Source of the DNA: a bacterium
Lineage (GTDB): Bacteria; Patescibacteriota; Minisyncoccia; UBA6257; 2-01-FULL-56-20
DNA length: 7,876 nucleotides
NCBI GenBank assembly: GCA_021817655.1
Contig: JAKAGE010000035.1
Location: 1 to 7,876, forward strand
Direction of reading: 5' to 3'
The translations under genes and the position numbers were made by a program. Under the pieces are notes generated by a model. That model worked only from the letters and a program-made list of their open reading frames with translations. It searched no databases and was not told where the DNA came from. This document shows positions 1 through 7,823 of this stretch, piece by piece (positions within the stretch are counted from its first letter, which is position 1; every line of letters starts with the position of its first letter).

Positions 1-726
1 CGTCTGGATGTAATTGATGAACAAGGCGGCAAGGGCGAAAACGCCGACGACGACCGCGATCCACCACTTGGCGAGGAAATTGCCGGTGGTAAGGAGTATC
101 TGCGTATACCAGGGCAGCGTCACGTGATTCTCTGCGAACACCGAACCGAGCGACGGATAGACGAACGTCACGAGAATGAACGCCACAACGACGAATAGGC
201 CCACCACGATGCCCGGATAAATGAGCGCAGATGCCGCCTTGCTCGCGAGATCGCCTTCTTTCTCCGTGTAATCCGCCAGGAACGCGGCGACCTCGTTCAA
301 ATTGCCCGTCACTTCCGCGGCGCGCACCATTTCCACGTAATAATCGGGGAAGATGTGCTCCTGGCGGGCCATCGCCTGCGAGAACGTGATGCCGGCATCG
401 ATATCCTCCGTGACGCCCCGGATCGCCTCTTTGAGCGTCGCGCTTGCGGTCTGCTGATAGAGGATCTTGAGGGCGTTGTCGAGGGGCAGCCGCGCCTCAA
501 GGAGCGTTGCGAGCTGGCGGGAAAAGATGATGAGATCCTTCCGCTTGACGCCGTTGAAGAACGCGTTCAGATTCTCCAGCATGCCCGGCGCCGATGGACT
601 CTCGATCGAGAGTACGAAAAGATCGTGGCTTGTCAGGATCGCCGTCGCCGCATCGCGGTCCGACGCCTCAACGAACCCGACCTGCGCCTGCCCGTCCTTG
701 GTCTTTGCTTGATACTTGAATTTCAT
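1..726 (-). CDS. pilC: Type IV pilus inner-membrane platform protein PilC (GspF family), C-terminus cut by the window edge
   Basis: The first 242 residues are visible; the reading frame is open to the left edge. PilC/GspF is the polytopic inner-membrane platform on which the PilB and PilT ATPases act to add or remove pilins. The N-terminus MKFKYQAKTKDG is the usual start of this family. It is followed by the first T2SSF helical domain (about residues 60-185), with family-like stretches FSRQLATLLEARLPL (68-82), FPDYYVEMVRAAEVTGNL (126-143) and the segment ALIYPGIVV (167-175). A first membrane span covers about residues 168-190 and a second about 222-238. The second T2SSF domain must lie outside the window. 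This gene follows pilT by 65 bases. The start codon sits at the foot of a large inverted repeat, and no Shine-Dalgarno sequence is visible within 15 bases upstream. Family assignment is secure; the truncation is an edge effect, not a pseudogene. Confidence 0.93.
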   Translation of the reverse strand, partial: MKFKYQAKTKDGQAQVGFVEASDRDAATAILTSHDLFVLSIESPSAPGMLENLNAFFNGVKRKDLIIFSRQLATLLEARLPLDNALKILYQQTASATLKEAIRGVTEDIDAGITFSQAMARQEHIFPDYYVEMVRAAEVTGNLNEVAAFLADYTEKEGDLASKAASALIYPGIVVGLFVVVAFILVTFVYPSLGSVFAENHVTLPWYTQILLTTGNFLAKWWIAVVVGVFALAALFINYIQT

Positions 727-790
727 GATTGGAACATGGTCTCGTGGCCATGGGCTCCCGCCAATGCCCCCGAGACCACGTTCCGATCAT
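725..790. repeat. Long inverted repeat / hairpin filling the pilT-pilC gap
   Basis: Positions 725-744 pair with 771-790: 18 of 20 positions are Watson-Crick, with mismatches at 730/785 and 736/779. The loop is 26 bases. In the pil-sense (minus) RNA, 736/779 becomes a G-U wobble, leaving one A-C mismatch. The structure starts just after the pilT stop and its far arm enters the pilC start codon. On the sense strand it is followed by the pilC coding sequence with no U-run, so it does not look like an operon terminator. On the plus strand it is followed by TTTTATGTTCTTT, which could terminate antisense transcription. It may instead stabilise or process the pilT 3' end, limit pilC translation, or be a dispersed palindromic element. 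The pairing is directly visible; its role is inference. Confidence 0.8.
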
Positions 791-791
791 T

Positions 792-1865
792 TTATGTTCT
801 TTCGAGAAGGATGCGCAATTCGGAGGGATTCAACGAAACGAGCTCCGCGTTATCGAGCGTGATCTCCTTGTTCTTGATGAGGTTCACGAGCGAGCGGTTG
901 AGCGTCACCATGCCTTCCTGGAGGCTGGTTTCGATGACGAGGTCGATCTGATACGTCTTGCGCTCCCGGATAAGGTTCCGGATGGCCGGGTTCACGATCA
1001 TGATCTCCATTGCCGGAATGCGGCCGCCGGACACGCGCGGGAGCAGCCGGATGGAGATGATCGCGACGAGGGTCGCGGCGAGCTGGGACGTCACCTGTCC
1101 CTGCTGTTCGGCCGGGAAGGAGTCGATGATGCGGTCGATCGTCTGCGCGGCGCTGTTCGTGTGGAGCGTTGAGAGCACGAGGTGCCCGGTCTCGGACGCG
1201 GTCATCGCCGTGCCGATGGAAACCGCGTCGCGCATCTCGCCGATCATCACGACGTCCGGGTCCTGGCGGAGCACGGTGCGGAGCGCGGCATGGAAGCTCG
1301 TGGTGTCGCTTCCCACCTCGCGCTGGGAAACGATGCATTTGTCCTGCGTAAAGAGATATTCCACCGGATCCTCGATCGTGATCACGTGATCGGTGCGGGT
1401 GTGGTTGATCTCGTCGATGAGCGCCGCCATCGTGGACGATTTTCCGTGGCCCGCCGGACCCACGATCAGGACGAATCCCTGGGTAAGCTGGGTAAAGTCA
1501 TGCAGAAGCGGCGGCAGGTTGAGCTCCTCGATGGTGCGGATGCGCGTCGGGATGAGGCGGAGCGCCGCGGCAAGATAGCCGCGCTGGTAATAGACATTCA
1601 CGCGGAACCGCGCCTTGTCCTCGAGGCTGTACGCGAAGTCGACCTGCCGCTGGGTCGTGAGCTTCGCCTTTTGTTCGGGCGTCATGAGCGCGCCGACGAT
1701 CCCTTCCGCAGATTCCGGCGTCATGATCGGCTCTTTCTGGAGCGGCACGAGCACCCCGTCGATGCGGAGCGTCGGCCGGCGCCCCACGGCGAGGTGGAGG
1801 TCGGACGCATTCTGTTTTGCGGTCGTCGTCAGGAGCTCATCGAGGGCTTTTTGATAATCGTTCAT
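792..1865 (-). CDS. pilT: Type IV pilus retraction ATPase PilT
   Basis: A 357-residue cytoplasmic hexameric ATPase of the secretion ATPase superfamily. It powers pilin removal from the base, giving pilus retraction, twitching and usually DNA uptake. The N-terminal PAS-like domain contains ASDLHL (20-25) and LRIDG (33-37). The RecA-like domain has a Walker A GPAGHGKSS (136-144, Lys142), an Asp box TIEDPVEY (163-170), a Walker B DPDVVMIGEMRD (202-213) and a His box GHLVLSTLHTN (227-237). AIRNLIRE (294-301) is the PilT signature needed for retraction and separates it from PilB. There is no tetracysteine zinc site, as expected for PilT. Length is close to the usual ~345 residues. Oddities are His in the P-loop where Ser is common, and SIRLLP (271-276) where SQxLLP is usual. 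It starts 31 bases after the pilB stop; the nearest SD-like GGAG is 19 bases from the ATG. Confidence 0.96.
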   Translation of the reverse strand: MNDYQKALDELLTTTAKQNASDLHLAVGRRPTLRIDGVLVPLQKEPIMTPESAEGIVGALMTPEQKAKLTTQRQVDFAYSLEDKARFRVNVYYQRGYLAAALRLIPTRIRTIEELNLPPLLHDFTQLTQGFVLIVGPAGHGKSSTMAALIDEINHTRTDHVITIEDPVEYLFTQDKCIVSQREVGSDTTSFHAALRTVLRQDPDVVMIGEMRDAVSIGTAMTASETGHLVLSTLHTNSAAQTIDRIIDSFPAEQQGQVTSQLAATLVAIISIRLLPRVSGGRIPAMEIMIVNPAIRNLIRERKTYQIDLVIETSLQEGMVTLNRSLVNLIKNKEITLDNAELVSLNPSELRILLERT

Positions 1866-1891
1866 ATTGATAATGATATCACATCTCCCAT
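1862..1891 (-). other. Possible nine-codon minicistron between pilB and pilT
   Basis: An ATG at 1891-1889 opens a nine-codon frame (MGDVISLSI) whose TGA overlaps the pilT ATG in an ATGA junction. A perfect GGAGG (1909-1905) lies 13 bases upstream, inside the last codons of pilB. PilT itself lacks a well-spaced ribosome-binding site. Translating this short frame could therefore bring ribosomes to the pilT start by re-initiation. The arrangement is visible, but a frame this short can arise by chance and nothing shows it is translated. Confidence 0.2.
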
Positions 1892-1896
1892 TCTTC

Positions 1897-3624
<1,728 letters not shown>

Positions 3625-3652
3625 ATTCTACCACGCCGCCGGCGCGCGCACC

Positions 3653-3952
3653 CTATGGAATGAACGGATTCGAGCGCCCTCCCACGCTTGCCGGCCCCTG
3701 GGGCGTCGGCAAAGTGACCGTCGATTTGAGGGACTGGAACGCCTTGCTCTGGATGACGGCCTGCGGATCGAGCGAATTTTGGGTAAGCGGAGCGATGACG
3801 CTCACGTTCCCCGACGCAGGGATCGCCACGAGCTCCGGCTGCGCGAAAAAGATATAGTAGACGGCCCCGGCGGCGATCCCGAGGAACACAAGCCATCCGA
3901 CGATGGCAAGCATATTGCTTTTCTTCTGTCCTTCTTCGATGACAATGGCCAT
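3653..3952 (-). CDS. Small single-span membrane protein of the pilus operon, possible PilP-like component
   Basis: A 99-residue protein between pilO-like and pilB genes; it starts 5 bases after the pilO-like stop, so it is cotranscribed. A short N-terminal tail with EEGQKK (6-11) precedes a membrane span at about residues 14-36. A roughly 60-residue Pro/Ser/Val-rich tail follows, which should lie outside the membrane. The C-terminus is GRSNPFIP (92-99). It recalls the G-R-x-D/N-P-F-x-P motif in the flexible region of PilP lipoproteins, which sit downstream of pilO in classical pilMNOPQ operons. There is no lipobox Cys and no folded PilP beta domain, so at most this would be a reduced, transmembrane-anchored equivalent. 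It could equally be a lineage-specific accessory. The gene is well supported by the packed operon; the PilP link is inference. No SD is visible. Confidence 0.8.
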   Translation of the reverse strand: MAIVIEEGQKKSNMLAIVGWLVFLGIAAGAVYYIFFAQPELVAIPASGNVSVIAPLTQNSLDPQAVIQSKAFQSLKSTVTLPTPQGPASVGGRSNPFIP

Positions 3953-3957
3953 GGCGG

Positions 3958-4620
3958 TTATGATGCCTGGTAATAGGTGGCGACCGTTATATTGAAATTG
4001 AAGTTGTCCGCATTGGCCGGAGGCGCGTTTTTCCCCGTGGAAACCGCAGGGGTCCCGGCGGAAAGCGGCTGGACCGAAACCCCGGTCACGTCAAAGATGC
4101 GGATGTTCGTCTCAAGGCCCTGAAGGAAGTTTTTGAAGCTCCCGTACGATCCCGTACCGCTCAGCTGGAACGTCACCGATCCCGTCGGCATGACGACCGC
4201 TCCCGTCGCTGCGGCGTTCGCCACCTGCCCGCTTCCCGCCGCTGCGGCAGCGGACGATTGCTGCTGCGCCGGCGAAACGGCCTGGGTCGCCACCGCCGCG
4301 CTTTGCAGCGTGAATCCGGCGCTTGACGCGATACCGTAGATCTGAGCCAGCGCATCCGCGACATTCGGCCCCACCGGCAACGCAAGCGACACTTCCGCGA
4401 CCGACGACGAATTGTTCTCGAAGGAAGAGAGCAGATTGTTCGCCTTCGCCACGATCTGATTTTCGTTCGTATAGAGCGTGTCCTCGCTTTGCACCTGGCC
4501 CTTCAGCGTCTCCAGATTCCCGTACGCCGGCACGATGAAGGAGAAATACACCACGAACGCTCCCGCAAGGAGCAGCGTGGCAAGAAGGATGCTGGTAAGC
4601 CGTTTCGTGTCCTGTTTCAT
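3958..4620 (-). CDS. pilO: Type IV pilus alignment-complex protein, PilO-like
   Basis: A 220-residue bitopic inner-membrane protein. PilO pairs with PilN to form the periplasm-side scaffold linking the cytoplasmic PilM ring to the rest of the machine. A basic N-terminus (KQDTKR) precedes a membrane span at about residues 10-31 and a predicted coiled coil (about 34-68). The stretch LPVGPNVADALAQIYGIASS (81-100) fits the PilO pattern of Leu-Pro followed by a helix. GSYGSFKNFLQGLETNIRIF (157-176) fits the family's G-x-Y-x-x-x-x-x-F-L-x-x-L-E pattern. Between them (about 108-142) is a low-complexity Ala/Gln/Ser-rich insert not expected in the compact ferredoxin-like fold. The start is one base after the pilN-like stop, with GGAG (4636-4633) 12 bases upstream, so translation is probably coupled. 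The PilO call rests on topology, pattern and position rather than strong identity. Confidence 0.82.
   Translation of the reverse strand: MKQDTKRLTSILLATLLLAGAFVVYFSFIVPAYGNLETLKGQVQSEDTLYTNENQIVAKANNLLSSFENNSSSVAEVSLALPVGPNVADALAQIYGIASSAGFTLQSAAVATQAVSPAQQQSSAAAAAGSGQVANAAATGAVVMPTGSVTFQLSGTGSYGSFKNFLQGLETNIRIFDVTGVSVQPLSAGTPAVSTGKNAPPANADNFNFNITVATYYQAS
4239..4253. repeat. Short perfect inverted repeat inside the pilO-like gene
   Basis: CCGCTG (4239-4244) and CAGCGG (4248-4253) are perfect inverse complements around a three-base loop. They fall in codons for the alanine run of the low-complexity insert. This is most likely a by-product of repetitive GC-rich Ala codons. It could also be a mark of slippage-driven expansion. 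Confidence 0.4.
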
Positions 4621-4621
4621 G

Positions 4622-5182
4622 TCATTGGGAAGCTCCGAGGAAAAGCGACGGGGCCATGGTAAGGTTCGCGCGGAACGTCCAGGACTGGCCCGGAAGAAGC
4701 GGAGCCGTCACGTTGGAGATATTGGCCGATACCACCTCCGGCGAATTCTCATAAATGGAGATCTGCTGGTTCACATCCGCCTCCGAAACGGCGTTCCCCG
4801 CAAGCACCGCATGGTCGTCGGGCGTCAGGGATAGCGAGGTATAGTAGACGTTCGCCTCCGTATTGTTCTCAAGCCACGCGAAGAACTGCGAAACGAGGAC
4901 GTGCTTCTGAAGCAGCGCGTGAAGATTCGAGGTCTGGGAGTAGAAATTCACGAGCTGCGCCTGCTGCGACGAGGAAATAGAGCTCGTGAGCGCGCTCACT
5001 TTGCTTTGTTCCGCGGTGAGCTGGCCCTGCAGATAAGGTTCATAGCCGAACTGCAGCCCGGCCCAAATGACGACGGCGAGAAAAAGGATCCCTCCGGCGA
5101 ACATAATGATGCCGCCGGCCCATCCCTGGGTTTTCGGAGGCTCTTTCCCCAATTGTGCGACGACGTTTTCGGGAAGCGGCAT
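4622..5182 (-). CDS. pilN: Type IV pilus alignment-complex protein, PilN-like
   Basis: A 186-residue bitopic inner-membrane protein directly after pilM, the usual place for pilN. A roughly 20-residue cytoplasmic tail is followed by a membrane span (about 23-46), a probable coiled coil (48-92) and a C-terminal domain (93-178). SQFFAWLENNTEANVYYTSLSL (98-119) fits the PilN pattern of a helix ending before V-x-L-x-x-L. LAGNA (127-131) followed by a helix and a strand (about 132-158) fits the second half. The PilM-binding INLLP motif normally found in the cytoplasmic tail is absent; here the tail begins MPLPENVVAQLG. The start lies 18 bases after the pilM stop with no visible SD. Homology to PilN is supported by order, size, topology and pattern. 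A divergent family with the same role is the alternative. Confidence 0.8.
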   Translation of the reverse strand: MPLPENVVAQLGKEPPKTQGWAGGIIMFAGGILFLAVVIWAGLQFGYEPYLQGQLTAEQSKVSALTSSISSSQQAQLVNFYSQTSNLHALLQKHVLVSQFFAWLENNTEANVYYTSLSLTPDDHAVLAGNAVSEADVNQQISIYENSPEVVSANISNVTAPLLPGQSWTFRANLTMAPSLFLGASQ

Positions 5183-5200
5183 TGATCGATATGGTCGGTA

Positions 5201-6283
5201 TTATGAAACGAATTCCTTCATGCCCAATCCGAGGGCGACCGTGAGCGGCGCATTGAGTTCGGGAACGAACGGCGTGATGTCGTCGGGATACGCGAACCGC
5301 GCGAACGGCGCCGCTTTCACGACGGGAATGGCGAACTCCTTCTCGAAATACTTCTCGATCCCGACGAGGTTCGCCCCGCCGCCGGCCAGCACGATACGCT
5401 CCGCCGCCGCCGCCTTCGGGAACTGCTGGCGATACATATAGGTGGCCTGCTTCACCGCATTAATTATAGCATCCAAAAACGGCATCATGATTGTGGACAA
5501 CTCATAATTCGGGCCGGTCCCCTGGATGCCCCGCTCGCGCTTAAGCTCTTCGGCGCGGATCGGATTGATCCCGAGGCTCGTCGCAAGCGCCTGGGTGAGC
5601 GATGCGGCGGCCATATCGTTCTGGGCGCTCCAGACGAGCGCGCCCTTCTCCAGGAAAATGATGTTCGTCGAACGCGAACCAATATCGACGACGGCCGTCG
5701 GCGTGGGATCCTGCGCGAAGACCCGCGCAACGGAAAGCGACTCGATCTCGAGCGCCCGGAGCGTGAGGCCGGCGGCCGCGAACATGTGCTGATACTTCTT
5801 GATCTGCTCCTGCGGGACGGAGATAAGGAGGATCTTCTGGTGGGCGAATCCCTGGTCATCCTGATATTCGCCGACCTTCATCCAGTCGAGCGCCACCTCG
5901 GAGAGGGGCAATGGCACGTACTGCTTTGCCTGATACACGAGCGCCTTCTGGATCTCCTTGGGATCCATCGCCGGAAAATCCACCATGGTCATGAAGACAT
6001 CGAACGGCGGCAGGGAAGCGGTCGCGCTCTTCGTCTGCGTGCCCATCTCTTTGATGAGCGCCTTCAGCATCACGACGATGTCCGCCTCGAAGATCTTGAG
6101 TCCGCTCGTCTGGAGCGCCTGATTCGCGCGGGAAAGGTATCCGCTCGACTCGAGAATGCCGTAGTTCGTCACCTGAGGACCCTTCGCCCCCGCTTTCACC
6201 TCCACCATCTTGATCGAGGTCGTGCCGATATCGACGCCGAGGGAGGCATCGCTCTTCTGGAACAGATCATTGAATAGGCTCAT
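5201..6283 (-). CDS. pilM: Type IV pilus cytoplasmic ring protein PilM, actin/FtsA-like ATPase fold
   Basis: A 360-residue cytoplasmic protein of the FtsA/actin-like superfamily. PilM binds the PilN tail and forms a ring linking the membrane alignment complex to the ATPases. Phosphate-1 motif: LGVDIGTTSIKMVEVK (15-30). Phosphate-2 motif: VVDIGSRSTNIIF (188-200). Adenosine-binding motif: VLAGGGANLVGIEKYF (288-303). The C-terminus APLTVALGLGMKEF (345-358) is typical. I chose the ATG at 6283 because MSLFNDLF directly precedes the first phosphate loop, as in family members, and gives normal length. An upstream in-frame ATG at 6427 would add 48 unconserved residues antisense to comF. This is the first gene of the pilus operon. 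No convincing SD precedes the ATG; a TATGAT box lies 28-33 bases upstream. Confidence 0.94.
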   Translation of the reverse strand: MSLFNDLFQKSDASLGVDIGTTSIKMVEVKAGAKGPQVTNYGILESSGYLSRANQALQTSGLKIFEADIVVMLKALIKEMGTQTKSATASLPPFDVFMTMVDFPAMDPKEIQKALVYQAKQYVPLPLSEVALDWMKVGEYQDDQGFAHQKILLISVPQEQIKKYQHMFAAAGLTLRALEIESLSVARVFAQDPTPTAVVDIGSRSTNIIFLEKGALVWSAQNDMAAASLTQALATSLGINPIRAEELKRERGIQGTGPNYELSTIMMPFLDAIINAVKQATYMYRQQFPKAAAAERIVLAGGGANLVGIEKYFEKEFAIPVVKAAPFARFAYPDDITPFVPELNAPLTVALGLGMKEFVS

Positions 6284-6323
6284 TGAAGAATTCTTTACCG
6301 TCCGCGCTTTATCATATAGTACC
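6284..6323. promoter_or_regulatory. Divergent pilM / comF promoter region
   Basis: These 40 bases separate the pilM and comF start codons and must hold or adjoin both promoters. The AT-rich core at 6310-6320 offers a minus-strand -10 candidate TATGAT (6316-6311) for pilM. It also offers overlapping plus-strand candidates TATCAT (6310-6315) and TATAGT (6315-6320) for comF. A weak plus-strand -35, TTTACC (6294-6299), lies 15 bases before TATAGT. No good -35 is visible for pilM. Either comF box would start RNA at or near its ATG, so comF may be leaderless. A perfect 10-base palindrome, AAGAATTCTT (6286-6295), lies in the pilM leader and could be an operator or chance. The elements are visible matches; promoter use is inferred. 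Confidence 0.5.
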
Positions 6324-7019
6324 ATGGATTTCGGCATAATCGGAGACATCCTTTTCCCGCCGGCGTGCGTCGCCTGCGGCGCCGGGGTCGGGAACGGCGT
6401 CATCTGCGGCCCGTGCGCCGCCGGCATTGTTCGCTATGGCACGCTCTTCTGCGGCACATGCATGGCGCGCCTGCCCATGAACCGGAAGATATGCCATGCG
6501 GACGCGCCGTACCTCCTCGGCGCCGCGGGGCCGTACGACGATGCCGCGCTCGCCGCGCTCATCCACGCGCTCAAATTCCAGGGGATCGCCGCGGCCGCAG
6601 GGCCGCTCGCCGACATCCTTGCCGATTACGTCGCCGGGCGCCTGCGCCTCGACCTTGCCGGCGCCATCGCAACCCCGCTCCCCCTCTCTCCGAAACGCGA
6701 ACGCTCCCGCGGCTTCAACCAGTCCGCGCTCATCGCGCGGCGCTTCGCCGCGACGCTCGGCCTCCCGTTCGAAGAGCATCTCCTGAAGCGCGCCATCCAC
6801 CGCAAACCGCAAAGCGAAACAATGGACATTCTCGAGCGCCGTGAGAACGTGCGCGGGTGCTTTGCCGCCGATGAGGCGCATGCGCGCAAAATCTCCGGCG
6901 CGAACGTGATCCTGGTCGATGACGTCGTCACTTCCGGCACCACCTTCACCGAAGCGGCGAAGGCCCTCAAGGCCGCGGGCGCAAAAAAGATCTTCGCGCT
7001 CGCCGCCGCGAAGGCGTGA
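6324..7019 (+). CDS. comF: ComF family competence protein, phosphoribosyltransferase-like
   Basis: A 231-residue cytoplasmic protein of full ComF length. ComF is needed for natural transformation in many bacteria and is thought to act on incoming single-stranded DNA near the ComEC channel. The N-terminal zinc-finger region has three Cys pairs (C15/C18, C28/C31, C43/C46) plus C57. Family motifs follow: KRERSRGFNQSALIARRFA in mid-protein, then RAIHRKPQSE and ERRENVRGCF. The PRPP-binding loop is VILVDDVVTSGTT (195-207), with both acidic residues and the TSG turn present. The ATG at 6324 puts FPPACVACG close to the N-terminus, as is usual. A frame extension to 6210 would overlap pilM antisense and was rejected. 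Transcribed away from the pilus operon and convergent with the secreted-protein gene, leaving 24 bases between stops. No SD is visible. Confidence 0.93.
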   Translation: MDFGIIGDILFPPACVACGAGVGNGVICGPCAAGIVRYGTLFCGTCMARLPMNRKICHADAPYLLGAAGPYDDAALAALIHALKFQGIAAAAGPLADILADYVAGRLRLDLAGAIATPLPLSPKRERSRGFNQSALIARRFAATLGLPFEEHLLKRAIHRKPQSETMDILERRENVRGCFAADEAHARKISGANVILVDDVVTSGTTFTEAAKALKAAGAKKIFALAAAKA

Positions 7020-7043
7020 GGGATTCGTCCGCCGCCGCCCCGG

Positions 7044-7823
7044 CTACTGCGGGAGAATGCCTTTAATGAGGGTGCTTACGGTGAAAAAATCCTGATAGGT
7101 CGCCGCGAGCGCATTGAGGGATTGCTTGATGAGCGCAAGCGACTGCCCGGGCGCGAGATTCTGGGCAAGCGCCGTGCGGGCCGCCACGTTCGCCGTCTCC
7201 GCATCATCGAACGCCGCGAGCGACCCGTTGAACGCGGTCTGCAGGTCGGCGTTCGGGGTCGCTGATTCGAGGAATGAGACCGCGCTCTGGGTCTGGTCCA
7301 TGCGCGTGCGCGCCGTCGTAAAAAGGCCCTGGTTTCCCGCCCATAGGATGAAGTTATTCACGTTCTCGCTCAACGGAACGAACGTTCCCGCACGCCACGC
7401 AAGCACCTCCTGGGCGATCGCCTGCGTCCCGGCGATCCCCGCCGTATCCAGCTTTGCAAGCTCAAGGTCGTAATAGTGACCGGCGCCATCAAGGTCGCCC
7501 GCAAGATGGGACTGCACGGTCTCGCCCACCGGGTCCGTCGTGCTCGCCGCCGCGAGCGCCGCCTGCAGCTGCCGCACCTCCCCCTTGGCGCAGACGATCG
7601 TCTGCCCCACGAGCTGTTTACGGAGGGAAAGTTCCTGCGCCACCTCCTGGGATGGGCTGAGCGACGGATCGCTCTGGATCACCTTTATCTGCATGATATC
7701 GGCTGCGGTGATCCCGCAGGATTCCTGCGCATGCGCGGACGCCGTGCCGAATACCGCAACGAAGCCCGCCGCTGCGAGCGCGAATGCCGCCATGCCGATC
7801 ACCGTTCGCGGGAAGTGGTTCAT
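7044..7823 (-). CDS. Exported alpha-helical protein of unknown function
   Basis: A 259-residue protein I do not recognise. It starts with a clear signal peptide: basic MNHFPR, a long Ala-rich hydrophobic core (about residues 9-27) and an AHA-QE cleavage site after residue 32. The mature part (about 227 residues) is rich in Ala, Leu, Gln and Thr and looks mostly helical. It has no later membrane span and no lipobox at the cleavage site. Only two Cys are in the mature protein (C36 and C78), so one disulfide is possible. The ATG at 7823 is preferred over the adjacent TTG at 7826 because it overlaps the stop of the upstream frame (TGATG), giving translational coupling. It probably belongs to a different unit from the pil operon, since comF lies between them. 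An adhesin-like or envelope role is possible but unsupported. Confidence 0.82.
   Translation of the reverse strand: MNHFPRTVIGMAAFALAAAGFVAVFGTASAHAQESCGITAADIMQIKVIQSDPSLSPSQEVAQELSLRKQLVGQTIVCAKGEVRQLQAALAAASTTDPVGETVQSHLAGDLDGAGHYYDLELAKLDTAGIAGTQAIAQEVLAWRAGTFVPLSENVNNFILWAGNQGLFTTARTRMDQTQSAVSFLESATPNADLQTAFNGSLAAFDDAETANVAARTALAQNLAPGQSLALIKQSLNALAATYQDFFTVSTLIKGILPQ

Noticed and set aside
725..793. The pilT-pilC hairpin as a terminator of the pil operon
   Set aside because: On the sense strand it is followed by the pilC start, with no U-run. Only the plus-strand side has a T-rich tail, so it is not a convincing operon terminator.
729..1172. Plus-strand frames opposite pilT, including 355-951 and 1182-1922
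   Set aside because: They are composition shadows of pilC and pilT with Arg-rich translations and no recognisable motif.
1865..1880. ATT or ATC codons upstream of the pilT ATG as alternative starts at better distance from GGAG
   Set aside because: Rare starts need experimental support, and the ATG gives a normal PilT N-terminus.
6210..6323. A 38-residue N-terminal extension of comF
   Set aside because: It overlaps the conserved pilM N-terminus in antisense. ComF proteins begin close to the FPPxCxxC region.
6284..6427. A 48-residue N-terminal extension of pilM
   Set aside because: It is antisense to the conserved comF N-terminus, Pro/Ala-rich and unlike PilM. MSLFNDLF at 6283 gives the usual start.
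7020..7043. An intrinsic terminator between convergent comF and the secreted-protein gene
   Set aside because: The 24 bases are GC-rich but show no stable hairpin followed by a T-run on either strand.
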